Assembly (NCBI GenBank): GCA_947575475.1
Contig: CANPNN010000063.1
Span: 1 to 7,376, forward strand
Reading direction: 5' to 3'
Source: an uncultured Pseudoflavonifractor sp.
Lineage (GTDB): Bacteria; Bacillota_A; Clostridia; Oscillospirales; Oscillospiraceae
DNA length: 7,376 bases
Below the pieces are notes generated by a model. The model had not been told where the DNA came from. It searched no databases and worked only from the letters and a program-made list of their open reading frames with translations. The position numbers and the translations under genes were made by a program. Of the stretch, positions 1 to 6,354 are shown in pieces. How positions within the stretch are numbered: the first letter of the stretch is position 1; the number at the start of each line of letters is the position of its first letter.

Positions 1-105
1 GAGGGCACCGATACCGTCTACCGCCTGAACTCCGACACTGTGGTGATCGGCGTTATAGAGGCGTGTTATTTTTTCCCAGTTCTCTTTTTTCGGCGGTTCC
101 CCCAT
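1..105 (-). CDS. N-terminal part of an unidentified small protein, cut by the window edge
   Basis: An ATG at 103-105 opens a minus-strand frame that stays open for 35 codons to the left edge; the protein begins MGEPPKKENWEKITRLYN and continues with no stop. A good ribosome binding site (GGGAGG, 113-118) sits seven bases upstream, and a promoter-like sequence precedes it, so the start is well supported. The fragment is hydrophilic at first, with no signal peptide or membrane segment. I do not recognise it with certainty. The spacing of Trp10, Ile13 and Tyr17, followed by a Val-rich stretch, loosely recalls the short XkdX-type phage proteins that often follow tail-fibre genes. Its neighbour upstream is a tail-like gene, which fits, but this identity is speculative because the diagnostic C-terminus lies outside the window. 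Confidence 0.6.
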   Translation of the reverse strand, partial: MGEPPKKENWEKITRLYNADHHSVGVQAVDGIGAL

Positions 106-124
106 AGTTTCCCCTCCCTTTTTT

Positions 125-153
125 ATTACATCAGATTTTTCCCTGTTTTTCAA
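125..153 (-). promoter_or_regulatory. Candidate sigma-A-type promoter for the left-edge gene
   Basis: On the minus strand, a -35 box TTGAAA (148-153) and a -10 box TGTAAT (125-130) are separated by exactly 17 bases. A TG dinucleotide one base before the -10 box gives an extended -10. The surrounding DNA is AT-rich, unlike the rest of the window. The -10 box ends 19 bases from the ATG at 105, so the leader would be only about 12 bases and start just before the ribosome binding site. That is tight but workable. The mismatch falls at the second position of the -10 box, normally the best-conserved A, which lowers confidence. Confidence 0.4.
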
Positions 154-193
154 TATTCGACGGCAGATATGGGAATTTTGGAAGGCTTGCTCC

Positions 194-559
194 TCACCGC
201 AGGGCCAGATAGAAATACACCGTGGGGAAGGAGCCGTTCTCATTCATGGCGGCGGTGAGCTGAAAGCCGCCCTCCCCAATGGTCACCGCCCCGTTGATGC
301 TGGTCAGCCCGGGGAGGACCAGTCCGCCGCCGGTAAAGAACTGGTCCCGCCGTCCATGGTCCCGGTCAATAAGCAACGCCTTGGGGGTAAAGCCCAGACT
401 GATAAACCGGCTGGCCGTTCCATCTCCGGAATAGGACCCGGTCACTGTTCGGGCTGCCTCATCCAATTTTCCAAAATTCTCATTGATCTCCCGGAGCAGG
501 AAATCGTCCCCCGGCTCCCAGGCGTGGAGCTGGTAGTTTTTTGTCTTGTTCGTTGACAT
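194..559 (-). CDS. Small phage tail or tail-fibre-like protein, 121 residues
   Basis: The protein starts MSTNKTKNYQLHAWEPGDD. Residues 9-35 (YQLHAWEPGD, then INENFGKLDEA) match, from memory, the N-terminal attachment-like segment common in tail and appendage proteins of phages infecting gut Clostridia. Residues 41-64 (GSYSGDGTASRFISLGFTPK) begin a beta-rich C-terminal domain also seen in such proteins. It continues with GGLVLPG (78-84) and ends in an aromatic strand (YFYLALR). There is no signal peptide or membrane segment, which suits a virion or tail component made in the cytoplasm. The frame could extend to a GTG at 619, but the ATG at 559 has a proper ribosome binding site and the extra 20 residues look like untranslated leader. 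At 121 residues it is short for a tail fibre, so it may be an accessory tail protein or a remnant. It lies downstream of the operon terminator, and no clear promoter is visible in its 98-base leader, so its expression is unclear. Confidence 0.65.
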   Translation of the reverse strand: MSTNKTKNYQLHAWEPGDDFLLREINENFGKLDEAARTVTGSYSGDGTASRFISLGFTPKALLIDRDHGRRDQFFTGGGLVLPGLTSINGAVTIGEGGFQLTAAMNENGSFPTVYFYLALR

Positions 560-566
560 TGTTTTT

Positions 567-573
567 CTCCCCC
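567..573 (-). promoter_or_regulatory. Ribosome binding site that fixes the start of the tail-like gene
   Basis: GGGGGAG on the minus strand, inside the purine-rich run GAGAGGGGGAG, ends seven bases before the ATG at 557-559. No comparable site precedes the in-frame GTG at 617-619. This favours the 121-residue product over a 141-residue one. Confidence 0.7.
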
Positions 574-657
574 TCTCACCTTCGGAGAAAGGGAAGCGAA
601 AATTGCCGGAAAACCGCACTTTTCTTCTTCAGGGCCTTTTTGCGCCCTTTTTACCCA

Positions 658-689
658 AAAACCCCCGGCGGATTACCGCCGGGGGTTTT
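658..689 (-). terminator. Intrinsic terminator ending the wal operon
   Basis: A perfect 14-base-pair inverted repeat (658-671 and 676-689) flanks a 4-base loop. The minus-strand RNA would form AAAACCCCCGGCGG, loop UAAU, then CCGCCGGGGGUUUU. One more U follows the paired Us, making a run of five. The stem starts only three bases after the yycI stop codon, so it is placed to end the whole minus-strand operon. The plus-strand reading has the same stem and four Us in the arm, so it could act in both directions, but no plus-strand gene needs it. Confidence 0.87.
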
Positions 690-692
690 CTG

Positions 693-1496
693 TTATTCTG
701 CCGCCGTCACTGCGCCCGTCACACCATCCACGATAAAATGCCAGGTGTCCGTCTCAATGAACCAGGCGGGGGTCAGGGTCGCGGTGACCGAACCGCTGAG
801 AAGATAGCCGGGGTACATCCGGGTGATCTGGGAGCAGACATAGCCCTCGCCCCGGCTCAGCTCCTCCAAAAGGCGGGTCAGGGCGGTAGCGGCGGTGATG
901 GTCTCCTCGGCGGGGAGGCTCTCCTCCTCCCCCCTCAAAAGGCGGAGGGTCAGGGTGGCGGGGCCTTGGTCCCGGAGGGTCAGAAGAGCGGTCTCGCCAG
1001 GGACAGGCCCGCCGTTCCAAAGTTGGACGTAAGTGACGGCAGCACTCCCGGCCGTCCCGGTACGCCCGGTCTCCTCCAGGGTCACGCCCAGCCGGGAGAG
1101 CCGGTCCAAAATGTCGCTTTCTGCGAGAGTACCGCCAGGGGAAAACTCCACCGTCAGCTCCCCGGTGGAGGCATAGGCCGCCGTGCCGTCCTCCCCGGTG
1201 TAAAAGGTCCGGCTCCCCTGACTCTGGGTCCCGGACACCGCCCCCACCAGAATGGCGGCCTCGGCCTCCCCGAGGGGGGAGAGGGACACCCGGCGGGGAG
1301 CCAGGGCCAAGGCCCCGGGGATCTCCTCGGGCAGATAGGTCACGTCGTTCCGGGCCAGAATGGCGATCATCCGCTCCCGGGTCTCCCGCTCGTCCCGGCG
1401 GCTGCGCCACTCCCGCAGACCCACCTGGGCCAGAAGGAAGGCGTTGACCACCACCAGCAGCAATATGATAATATTTTTGATCTTAGACCAGCGCAT
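693..1496 (-). CDS. yycI: YycI-like membrane regulator of the WalK kinase
   Basis: This is a 267-residue single-pass membrane protein. The N-terminus MRWSKIKNIIILLLVVVNAF is characteristic of YycI proteins: a short W-S-K-I-K cytoplasmic tip followed by a transmembrane helix at about residues 7-24. The rest lies outside the membrane. The C-terminal segment (residues 242-264, LTPAWFIETD then FIVDGVTGAV) matches the final strands of the YycI fold, where a P-A-W motif leads into a D-x-x-T-G turn. Length is close to that of Bacillus YycI, roughly 280 residues. In Bacillus subtilis, YycI and YycH contact WalK through their membrane helices and restrain it, while in Staphylococcus aureus they activate it; the sign here is unknown. 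The start has an ideal AAGGAGG site (1503-1509) six bases upstream. It is the last gene of the operon, 40 bases after yycH and directly before the terminator. Confidence 0.78.
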   Translation of the reverse strand: MRWSKIKNIIILLLVVVNAFLLAQVGLREWRSRRDERETRERMIAILARNDVTYLPEEIPGALALAPRRVSLSPLGEAEAAILVGAVSGTQSQGSRTFYTGEDGTAAYASTGELTVEFSPGGTLAESDILDRLSRLGVTLEETGRTGTAGSAAVTYVQLWNGGPVPGETALLTLRDQGPATLTLRLLRGEEESLPAEETITAATALTRLLEELSRGEGYVCSQITRMYPGYLLSGSVTATLTPAWFIETDTWHFIVDGVTGAVTAAE

Positions 1497-1536
1497 GGCG
1501 GGCCTCCTTAGAGTAAAGAGTGGGCGGGAGTCTGCC

Positions 1537-2865
1537 TTACTCCTCCGCGATCCATCCGGCGCTCAGAAGATCGGCGCCCCTGTCGCTGTAGCGCAGAGTC
1601 AGCCGCTTACCGCCGTCCCGGTATACCTCAGCGCCCATGGCCGCGGCAGCCAGCCGCTGGCCGGGAAGGAGAGTCGTCTCGCCGGTGGGAACGTAGGAGC
1701 GCAGGCGCAGGATAAAGTCGCTGATCTGGTCTTCGTCCACAGTGAAGCTGGCGGTCCAGCCTTCGGCCCCAGCGCTCAGGGGGATCCCTCCCAAGCGGCT
1801 GTGGAAGGTCAGAAGCCAGCCCTCCTCCCGTTCCTCCGCCCCGGTGAGAACAAAGGTGGTGGTCTCCCCCTTCCAGGGAGCGGCGGCCCGGTTCAAAAGG
1901 GTCCAGGCCGCTGTGGCGGCCTCCTCCACGGTGAGGCGGCCTGTCTGGGATGGGACAGGGTAGCGGGGCTCCTCCCCTGCGTGAAAGACCACCGAGCCGT
2001 CGGAGCTGACCCGAAGGCGGTCGCCGCTCTCATTGATGGCAAGGCCACCCGCCGCCTCGTAGGCGGAGCCGACCCCGGACTGGAAACCCAGAGCGGTGAG
2101 AAGTTGTTCCAGAGCCTCCTGATCCCCTGCCAGGTCGGGGGCGGTGACGGTATAGGCTCCGGGTTGGGGCGCTGTCATAGGCACCAGCACATCGGGGTCG
2201 ATGGAAGCGTAGGCCCGGTCGGTCAGGGCCAGGGCATAGGCAAAGGCGGCGCCATTGGGATTGAAGCTCTCCAGGATGCTGTCCATATGATTCTCATAGG
2301 CGACTTGGGTGGAGGCCCGGTAGTAATGGTCCCCATCCCGCCAGCACAGCCAGACCTGGCTGCCGTCCCAGCTCAGGAGCAGAGCCTGAGCCCGGCCCTC
2401 CAGGCTTTCCGCCCCCTGGCCCAGCCAGGCGGACATAACGGCGAGGGGAGGGGCGCCCTGGAAGGCGCAGTATACGCCAGGGGCCTCCAAAAGCCCCTGC
2501 CACTGGCGGCGGGAGATCTCCCCCGGGGTCCCGGCGGAGGCGAAGGCCTCTCCCAGCAGAGGAGAGAGCTGGTCAAAGGTCCGGTCCACCTGATCGGCGT
2601 CGTAGACCGCGCCATAGAGACCCATGCTGTTTCGGGCAGTGATACCGTATGGCTCTACCCCCTCCTTGGGTTGACGGGCCACAGGCTCCACCGCCGGAGA
2701 GGGGGGGCTGACCCAACCCCGGAGCTGGGTGAAAAGCGGGGTCTGCCAAGCCAGAAACAGGGCCGAACAGGTCAGGGCCACAATGAGAATGTCTTTGCCG
2801 ATCTCGATCAAACGCCGCCGCCCGGTAGGCTTGGCCACCGGGGGGGACTGCTTACGCCTGGGCAT
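1537..2865 (-). CDS. yycH: YycH-like membrane regulator of the WalK kinase
   Basis: This is a 442-residue protein with a basic N-terminus (RRK at 3-5, GRRR at 15-18), one transmembrane helix at about residues 24-45 (KDILIVALTCSALFLAWQTP) and a long extracellular part. That architecture, its length (Bacillus YycH is about 450 residues) and its place between walK and yycI support the YycH assignment. Sequence similarity alone would be weak, as YycH is a fast-diverging family, so position carries much of the call. A Pro-rich stretch (52-58) links the helix to the outer domain. YycH works with YycI to modulate WalK at the membrane. The ATG overlaps the last 14 bases of walK, which suggests translational coupling. 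If not YycH proper, it is still a WalK-linked membrane-anchored partner. Confidence 0.7.
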   Translation of the reverse strand: MPRRKQSPPVAKPTGRRRLIEIGKDILIVALTCSALFLAWQTPLFTQLRGWVSPPSPAVEPVARQPKEGVEPYGITARNSMGLYGAVYDADQVDRTFDQLSPLLGEAFASAGTPGEISRRQWQGLLEAPGVYCAFQGAPPLAVMSAWLGQGAESLEGRAQALLLSWDGSQVWLCWRDGDHYYRASTQVAYENHMDSILESFNPNGAAFAYALALTDRAYASIDPDVLVPMTAPQPGAYTVTAPDLAGDQEALEQLLTALGFQSGVGSAYEAAGGLAINESGDRLRVSSDGSVVFHAGEEPRYPVPSQTGRLTVEEAATAAWTLLNRAAAPWKGETTTFVLTGAEEREEGWLLTFHSRLGGIPLSAGAEGWTASFTVDEDQISDFILRLRSYVPTGETTLLPGQRLAAAAMGAEVYRDGGKRLTLRYSDRGADLLSAGWIAEE

Positions 2866-4636
2866 GGTCAGGGCCCTCCACAGGCAGCTCCACCCGAATG
2901 GTCAGGCCGGGATCCGGCTTGTCCACAATGGAAATGCTGCCCTGGTGCTGGTCTACGATCTCCTTGGCGATGGAAAGACCCAGGCCGGTGCCTCCCGATT
3001 CCCGGGAGCGGGCCTTATCCACCCGGTAAAACCGTTCAAAAATGCGGTCCCGGTCAGCCTTGGGGATGCCGATGCCGTTATCGCTGACCTCCAGCCACAC
3101 CCGGTCTTTGTCAGAGCCGGCGGTGATGGCGATCTTTCCCCCGTCGGGGGTATATTTGATGGAGTTGGACACCACATTCATCATCACCTGGGTGATCCGT
3201 TCCCGGTCGGCCGTCACCTTGGGCAGACGGTTGGGCAGCTCCACCGTGAGGGTGTGGCCGTGGCGCTCAGCCTCCAGGCGGTTGGCGTTGACCATGGTCT
3301 CAATGGCCTCGGCAAAGGAGAAGGTGGTCAGGTTCAGCTCGCTCTTGCCCGAGTCGAACCGGGACAGGGTGAGCAGGTCCTGGACGATATGAGCCATCCG
3401 CTCGGACTCGCTGAGGATCACATTGAGAAAGCTGCGCTCCATATCTGGGGGCAGGCTCCCGGCGGAGTCCACCAGGGTCTCGGCGTAGGAGTGGATATTG
3501 GTCAGAGGGGTGCGCAGCTCGTGGGAGACGTTGGCCACGAACTCCTTGCGCATCTCCTCGGTCTTGTTCCGCTCGGTGACGTCGTGGATGACCACCAGCA
3601 CCCCCGCCTGGTGATCCCGGTCAAAGGGGGCCAGCAACAGCTCCAGGCTCCGCTCCCCCAGCTCCCGGCTGCCCGCCAGGAAGCCCAGGGCCCCAGGCTC
3701 CAACGCCTCCCCCAGGGGGGCGATGTCCCCAAAGAGGGCGGTGTAGTTCACCCCGCCCCCAATGGGCAGCCTTCGGCCCAGCATCTCCTCGGCGGCGGGG
3801 TTGGACTGGATGATCTCCCCCCGCTGGTCAAAGGCCACCACACCGTCGGTCATATGGAGGAAGAGGGTGCCCAGCTTGTTGCGCTCATTCTCCACCTCCT
3901 GAAGGGTGGACTGGAGCTGGCGGGCCATGTCGTTGAAGGTGGAGGTGAGGACCCCGATCTCGTCCCGGGAGTCCACCTCGATCTTGTGGGAGAAATCCCC
4001 CGAGGCCACCTCCTCAGCGCCCTCGGTGAGCCGCTCGATGGGGGTGATGAGGGTCTTGGACAGGAGGAAGGACAGCAGCACCGAGATGGCGATGCCAAAG
4101 GCCAGGGCCTCTAAAATAAGGACCACAAGCTGGTTGGTCAGGTTCTGGACCGCCTGCTTGGAGTCCTTGATATAGATCACATAGTCCCTCCCCCCCCGGG
4201 TGACAGGGATGGCCACGTCCATATAGGCAGCGGTGGGGTCGGAGGAATCGCCCACCGCCCCGGTGAGGGCGGCGGATAGGTTGTGGGTCAGGGTGAGGGA
4301 CACGCCTTCGCTCTCATTGCTGCCCGCCAGGTAAGCCCCTGTAGCGCCGTCCAGCACATAAAAGTTCCGGGTCAAGCCGTCCACGCCTAGGTCGCCCGTC
4401 CGGGCCCGGAGCATCTGGTCCAACTGCTGTACGCCGCTTTGTTCGTCCGGAGCAGCGTTCTCCAGGTCCCGAAAGAAGTCGGGATCGTTCTGGAACACGC
4501 CCTGCATCTGGGTGTAAAACTGTTCCAGATAAAACCCGGACACCGAGTTCACCAGAAAGGCTCCCACCACTGTCATCAGGGACACAATGAGCAGGGTCAT
4601 GATGAGCATGAGCTTCATATGAAGGCTGCGGAACAT
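2852..4636 (-). CDS. walK: WalK (YycG/VicK) sensor histidine kinase
   Basis: A complete 594-residue kinase with the full WalK layout. Two transmembrane helices (about 9-31 and 168-192) flank an outside sensor domain of about 135 residues containing YVLDGATGAYLAGS (93-106). A HAMP linker follows (about 193-245, with TPIERL and DEIG), then a short helical stretch, a PAS domain (about 254-357), and a HisKA domain with the phosphoacceptor His372 in VSHELRTP. The ATPase domain has the N box around Asn487 and Asn491, G1 (DNGIGIP, 519-525), F box (IFERFYRVD, 532-540) and G2 (GGTGLGL, 548-554). All catalytic motifs are intact. WalK autophosphorylates and passes phosphate to WalR to coordinate cell-wall hydrolase expression. 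The PAS domain keeps His261, Asp264, His351 and Glu355, the equivalents of the zinc ligands of S. aureus WalK. The start has GAGGGGG (4644-4650) seven bases upstream. It lies 26 bases after the propeller gene, not directly after walR as is usual. Confidence 0.94.
   Translation of the reverse strand: MFRSLHMKLMLIMTLLIVSLMTVVGAFLVNSVSGFYLEQFYTQMQGVFQNDPDFFRDLENAAPDEQSGVQQLDQMLRARTGDLGVDGLTRNFYVLDGATGAYLAGSNESEGVSLTLTHNLSAALTGAVGDSSDPTAAYMDVAIPVTRGGRDYVIYIKDSKQAVQNLTNQLVVLILEALAFGIAISVLLSFLLSKTLITPIERLTEGAEEVASGDFSHKIEVDSRDEIGVLTSTFNDMARQLQSTLQEVENERNKLGTLFLHMTDGVVAFDQRGEIIQSNPAAEEMLGRRLPIGGGVNYTALFGDIAPLGEALEPGALGFLAGSRELGERSLELLLAPFDRDHQAGVLVVIHDVTERNKTEEMRKEFVANVSHELRTPLTNIHSYAETLVDSAGSLPPDMERSFLNVILSESERMAHIVQDLLTLSRFDSGKSELNLTTFSFAEAIETMVNANRLEAERHGHTLTVELPNRLPKVTADRERITQVMMNVVSNSIKYTPDGGKIAITAGSDKDRVWLEVSDNGIGIPKADRDRIFERFYRVDKARSRESGGTGLGLSIAKEIVDQHQGSISIVDKPDPGLTIRVELPVEGPDHAQA
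4190..4197 (-). repeat. G8 homopolymer inside walK
   Basis: Eight consecutive C on the + strand, read as G8 on the coding strand, encode part of T-R-G-G-R at about residues 146-150 in the outer sensor domain of WalK. The frame is intact here. Tracts of this length can slip during replication and are also prone to sequencing error. Confidence 0.5.
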
Positions 4637-4662
4637 GGGTTTACCCCCTCTCTTGCGGGATT

Positions 4663-6318
4663 TTAAGCGATGCGGTATACGCGGAAAATATTGCGTTTGC
4701 GATCATGGGTGTAGGCCATCAAATCTCCCTGGTCATTGCGGCACAGAGTCATGATCGACCCTTTCAAACGGTGGCGGGAGATGGTTTGCAGGTTTCGGTC
4801 ATAGGCCTCCAGCGTGCTCTCTGATACACCGGCCCAAAACCGACCCTGGCCGTCAATGGCGGCGCCGTACACCGTATCTCTTGTCATTTTCGCTTGAAGG
4901 ATGGACAGGTCCTTTGCGTCCAGCAGGAAAATACCCTTTTTAAACGAGGTGAGAAATACTGTTTCTTTGTCCTTTGACAGGTCCATATCAAGCACATGAT
5001 AGTCCCGCTCCGAGGTGAGCACAGAGGAACGTGACAAGATATTCAGATCCTTGTCCAAATGAACGATAGACCGTCCCAGGTTTTCCCCCAGCCACAGCCC
5101 GCCTTCCCGGTCTAGGGCCATCAGCTCTGTATTCCAGGGCAAGTCCTGTTCCCCGCAGAGATTTCCCTCCCCGTCATAACAAAAAAAGTGAAAGGAATCC
5201 TGTCCCGTGGGATCAGTCCCGTTTTCCACCCTCAGGGTGTAAAGCCGGTCCTGGGTCATAGCGATGCTATGTCCACAGGGTCCTATCGTCTTTTCATAGA
5301 CCCGTTTTCCCTCCGGCCCATAGCGAAGAAGTCTTCCCGGCTTCTCCCGGTCGGAAATAAAGGTCCAGATCCCGCCGTCGGCTGTGGGGATACAGTCACA
5401 CATTTCCTTCGATAGGAGGAGGGGCAGCGGAAACCGCTTGTCCGAATCGAAGATGAGATAGGTGCTGTCCGATTTTCCCTGAAAAGCTCCCGGATAATTG
5501 GGTATGGGCTCATTGTGTCTATTGTTGACCGCAGCCAGGATACGTTTGGGTGAAAAATAATATTGGATGTGGCACCTTCGATTGTCCGCTATTGTCATTT
5601 TCACCGCACAGTGTAAAGTCCCATCCGCCGCAGGGGCCCAAAGTTGGATCTCCTCTTGCCCTCCCCAGATCTCTGTCTCTCCGAGGGCAAAAACCTGACA
5701 AAAGCAGCCGGGAGCCCGGACCAGGCTGCAGCAGGACGAGTCAACTGTAAGCCCCTGGAGCTCCTGGATCACTTCCGCTTTGCTCACGCTCTTGATCTTC
5801 GGCGGGTCGGGTCGCTCCGCGATCCAGGCATCCACCGCGGCGATGTCCCGGACCACCTTTTTCTCCGGCAGGCACTCCGCATCCGCCCACAGGGGCAGTC
5901 CCAGCAGAAGGGCGGTCATCTCCAATTGCTCACAGGCGTCCCCCTTTTTCCAGAGGACCTTCAATCTCTTCTCGTCCTCCGCCGGCAGGCCCAACGCCTC
6001 ACAGAACACCCCCGGTTTTCCCAGGATGTTCTGCTCCTCATAGGGATTCAGAAGATGGGCCGTCAGCCGTTTCCCGGCCTGAAAGAGCTCAAAACTGACT
6101 ACATCGTCGTCAAAGAGGGCGGCGGCGAGGACCACGGCCCCGGGCAGCTTTCGGGACAGCTTTTTCCCCTCCCGCTCCACGGTCCCCCACTGGAAATCCT
6201 CGTGGTAGACAGAGACAACCCCCTCCGCCCACTGTCCCACCAGGGCCTTGGGCAGCAGGGCGGAGACCTCCTCCACACTGGCCCCTCTGATCTGCAGGTT
6301 CCCCAGTTTGGTCCCCAT
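4663..6318 (-). CDS. Uncharacterised protein with probable C-terminal beta-propeller, inserted before walK
   Basis: A 551-residue protein I cannot assign to a named family. It has no signal peptide or membrane segment, so it is probably cytoplasmic. Residues 1-165 form a compact alpha/beta-looking domain of unknown function (motifs WGTVEREGKKLSRKLPG at 44-60 and FELFQAGKRLTAHL at 76-89). A Pro- and Lys-rich linker follows at about 168-180. Residues 190-551 show repeating blade-like strands with G-G-x-W or G-x-x-W turns: DGGIWTF (314-320), EGGLWLGENLG (405-415), GQGRFWAG (490-497) and NDQGDLMAY (528-536). These resemble the six- or seven-bladed propellers of NHL, SMP-30 or two-component-regulator propeller proteins. 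Such folds bind ligands or proteins or hydrolyse small esters; no catalytic set is identifiable here. It has many cysteines, including a CC pair at 196-197. An AAGGAGG site lies eight bases before the ATG. The propeller-coding part is much lower in GC than its neighbours, suggesting separate origin. It sits 36 bases after the acetyltransferase gene and 26 before walK, so it is probably cotranscribed with the wal genes. Confidence 0.85.
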   Translation of the reverse strand: MGTKLGNLQIRGASVEEVSALLPKALVGQWAEGVVSVYHEDFQWGTVEREGKKLSRKLPGAVVLAAALFDDDVVSFELFQAGKRLTAHLLNPYEEQNILGKPGVFCEALGLPAEDEKRLKVLWKKGDACEQLEMTALLLGLPLWADAECLPEKKVVRDIAAVDAWIAERPDPPKIKSVSKAEVIQELQGLTVDSSCCSLVRAPGCFCQVFALGETEIWGGQEEIQLWAPAADGTLHCAVKMTIADNRRCHIQYYFSPKRILAAVNNRHNEPIPNYPGAFQGKSDSTYLIFDSDKRFPLPLLLSKEMCDCIPTADGGIWTFISDREKPGRLLRYGPEGKRVYEKTIGPCGHSIAMTQDRLYTLRVENGTDPTGQDSFHFFCYDGEGNLCGEQDLPWNTELMALDREGGLWLGENLGRSIVHLDKDLNILSRSSVLTSERDYHVLDMDLSKDKETVFLTSFKKGIFLLDAKDLSILQAKMTRDTVYGAAIDGQGRFWAGVSESTLEAYDRNLQTISRHRLKGSIMTLCRNDQGDLMAYTHDRKRNIFRVYRIA

Positions 6319-6354
6319 CCCCTTCGCCTCCTTTTCCTCTATGGGCTGTCACCT

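Noticed and set aside
125..130. TGTAAT as a WalR-binding half site.
   Set aside because: WalR sites are direct repeats of TGTWAH with five bases between. No second half site is present at that spacing, and the hexamer is better explained as a -10 box.
40..258. A + strand frame of 72 codons at the left edge, open from base 1, rich in Phe.
   Set aside because: The Phe richness reflects T-rich intergenic DNA. The minus-strand reading of 1-105 has a proper start and ribosome binding site.
631..652. Weak hairpin AGGGC / GCCCT followed by Ts on the + strand, as a second terminator.
   Set aside because: The stem is only five base pairs with an eight-base loop, and no + strand transcript is known that would need it.
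546..1511. A + strand frame of 321 codons reading through the terminator and across yycI.
   Set aside because: It crosses a strong inverted repeat, starts opposite the tail-like gene and gives a Gly/Pro-rich product with no motif; yycI on the other strand is clearly the real gene.
1360..3087. Long + strand open frame of 575 codons opposite yycH and yycI, and a similar 461-codon frame at 2729-4114.
   Set aside because: Both are antisense to well-supported minus-strand genes. Their predicted proteins are low-complexity, rich in G, P, Q and H, without recognisable domains, as expected from the complementary strand of GC-rich codons.
4640..4700. Possible internal promoter ahead of walK (TAAAAT as -10 on the minus strand near 4666).
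   Set aside because: The best -35 at 16-base spacing is TTTCCG, matching only three of six positions, and the sequence overlaps the end of a coding region.
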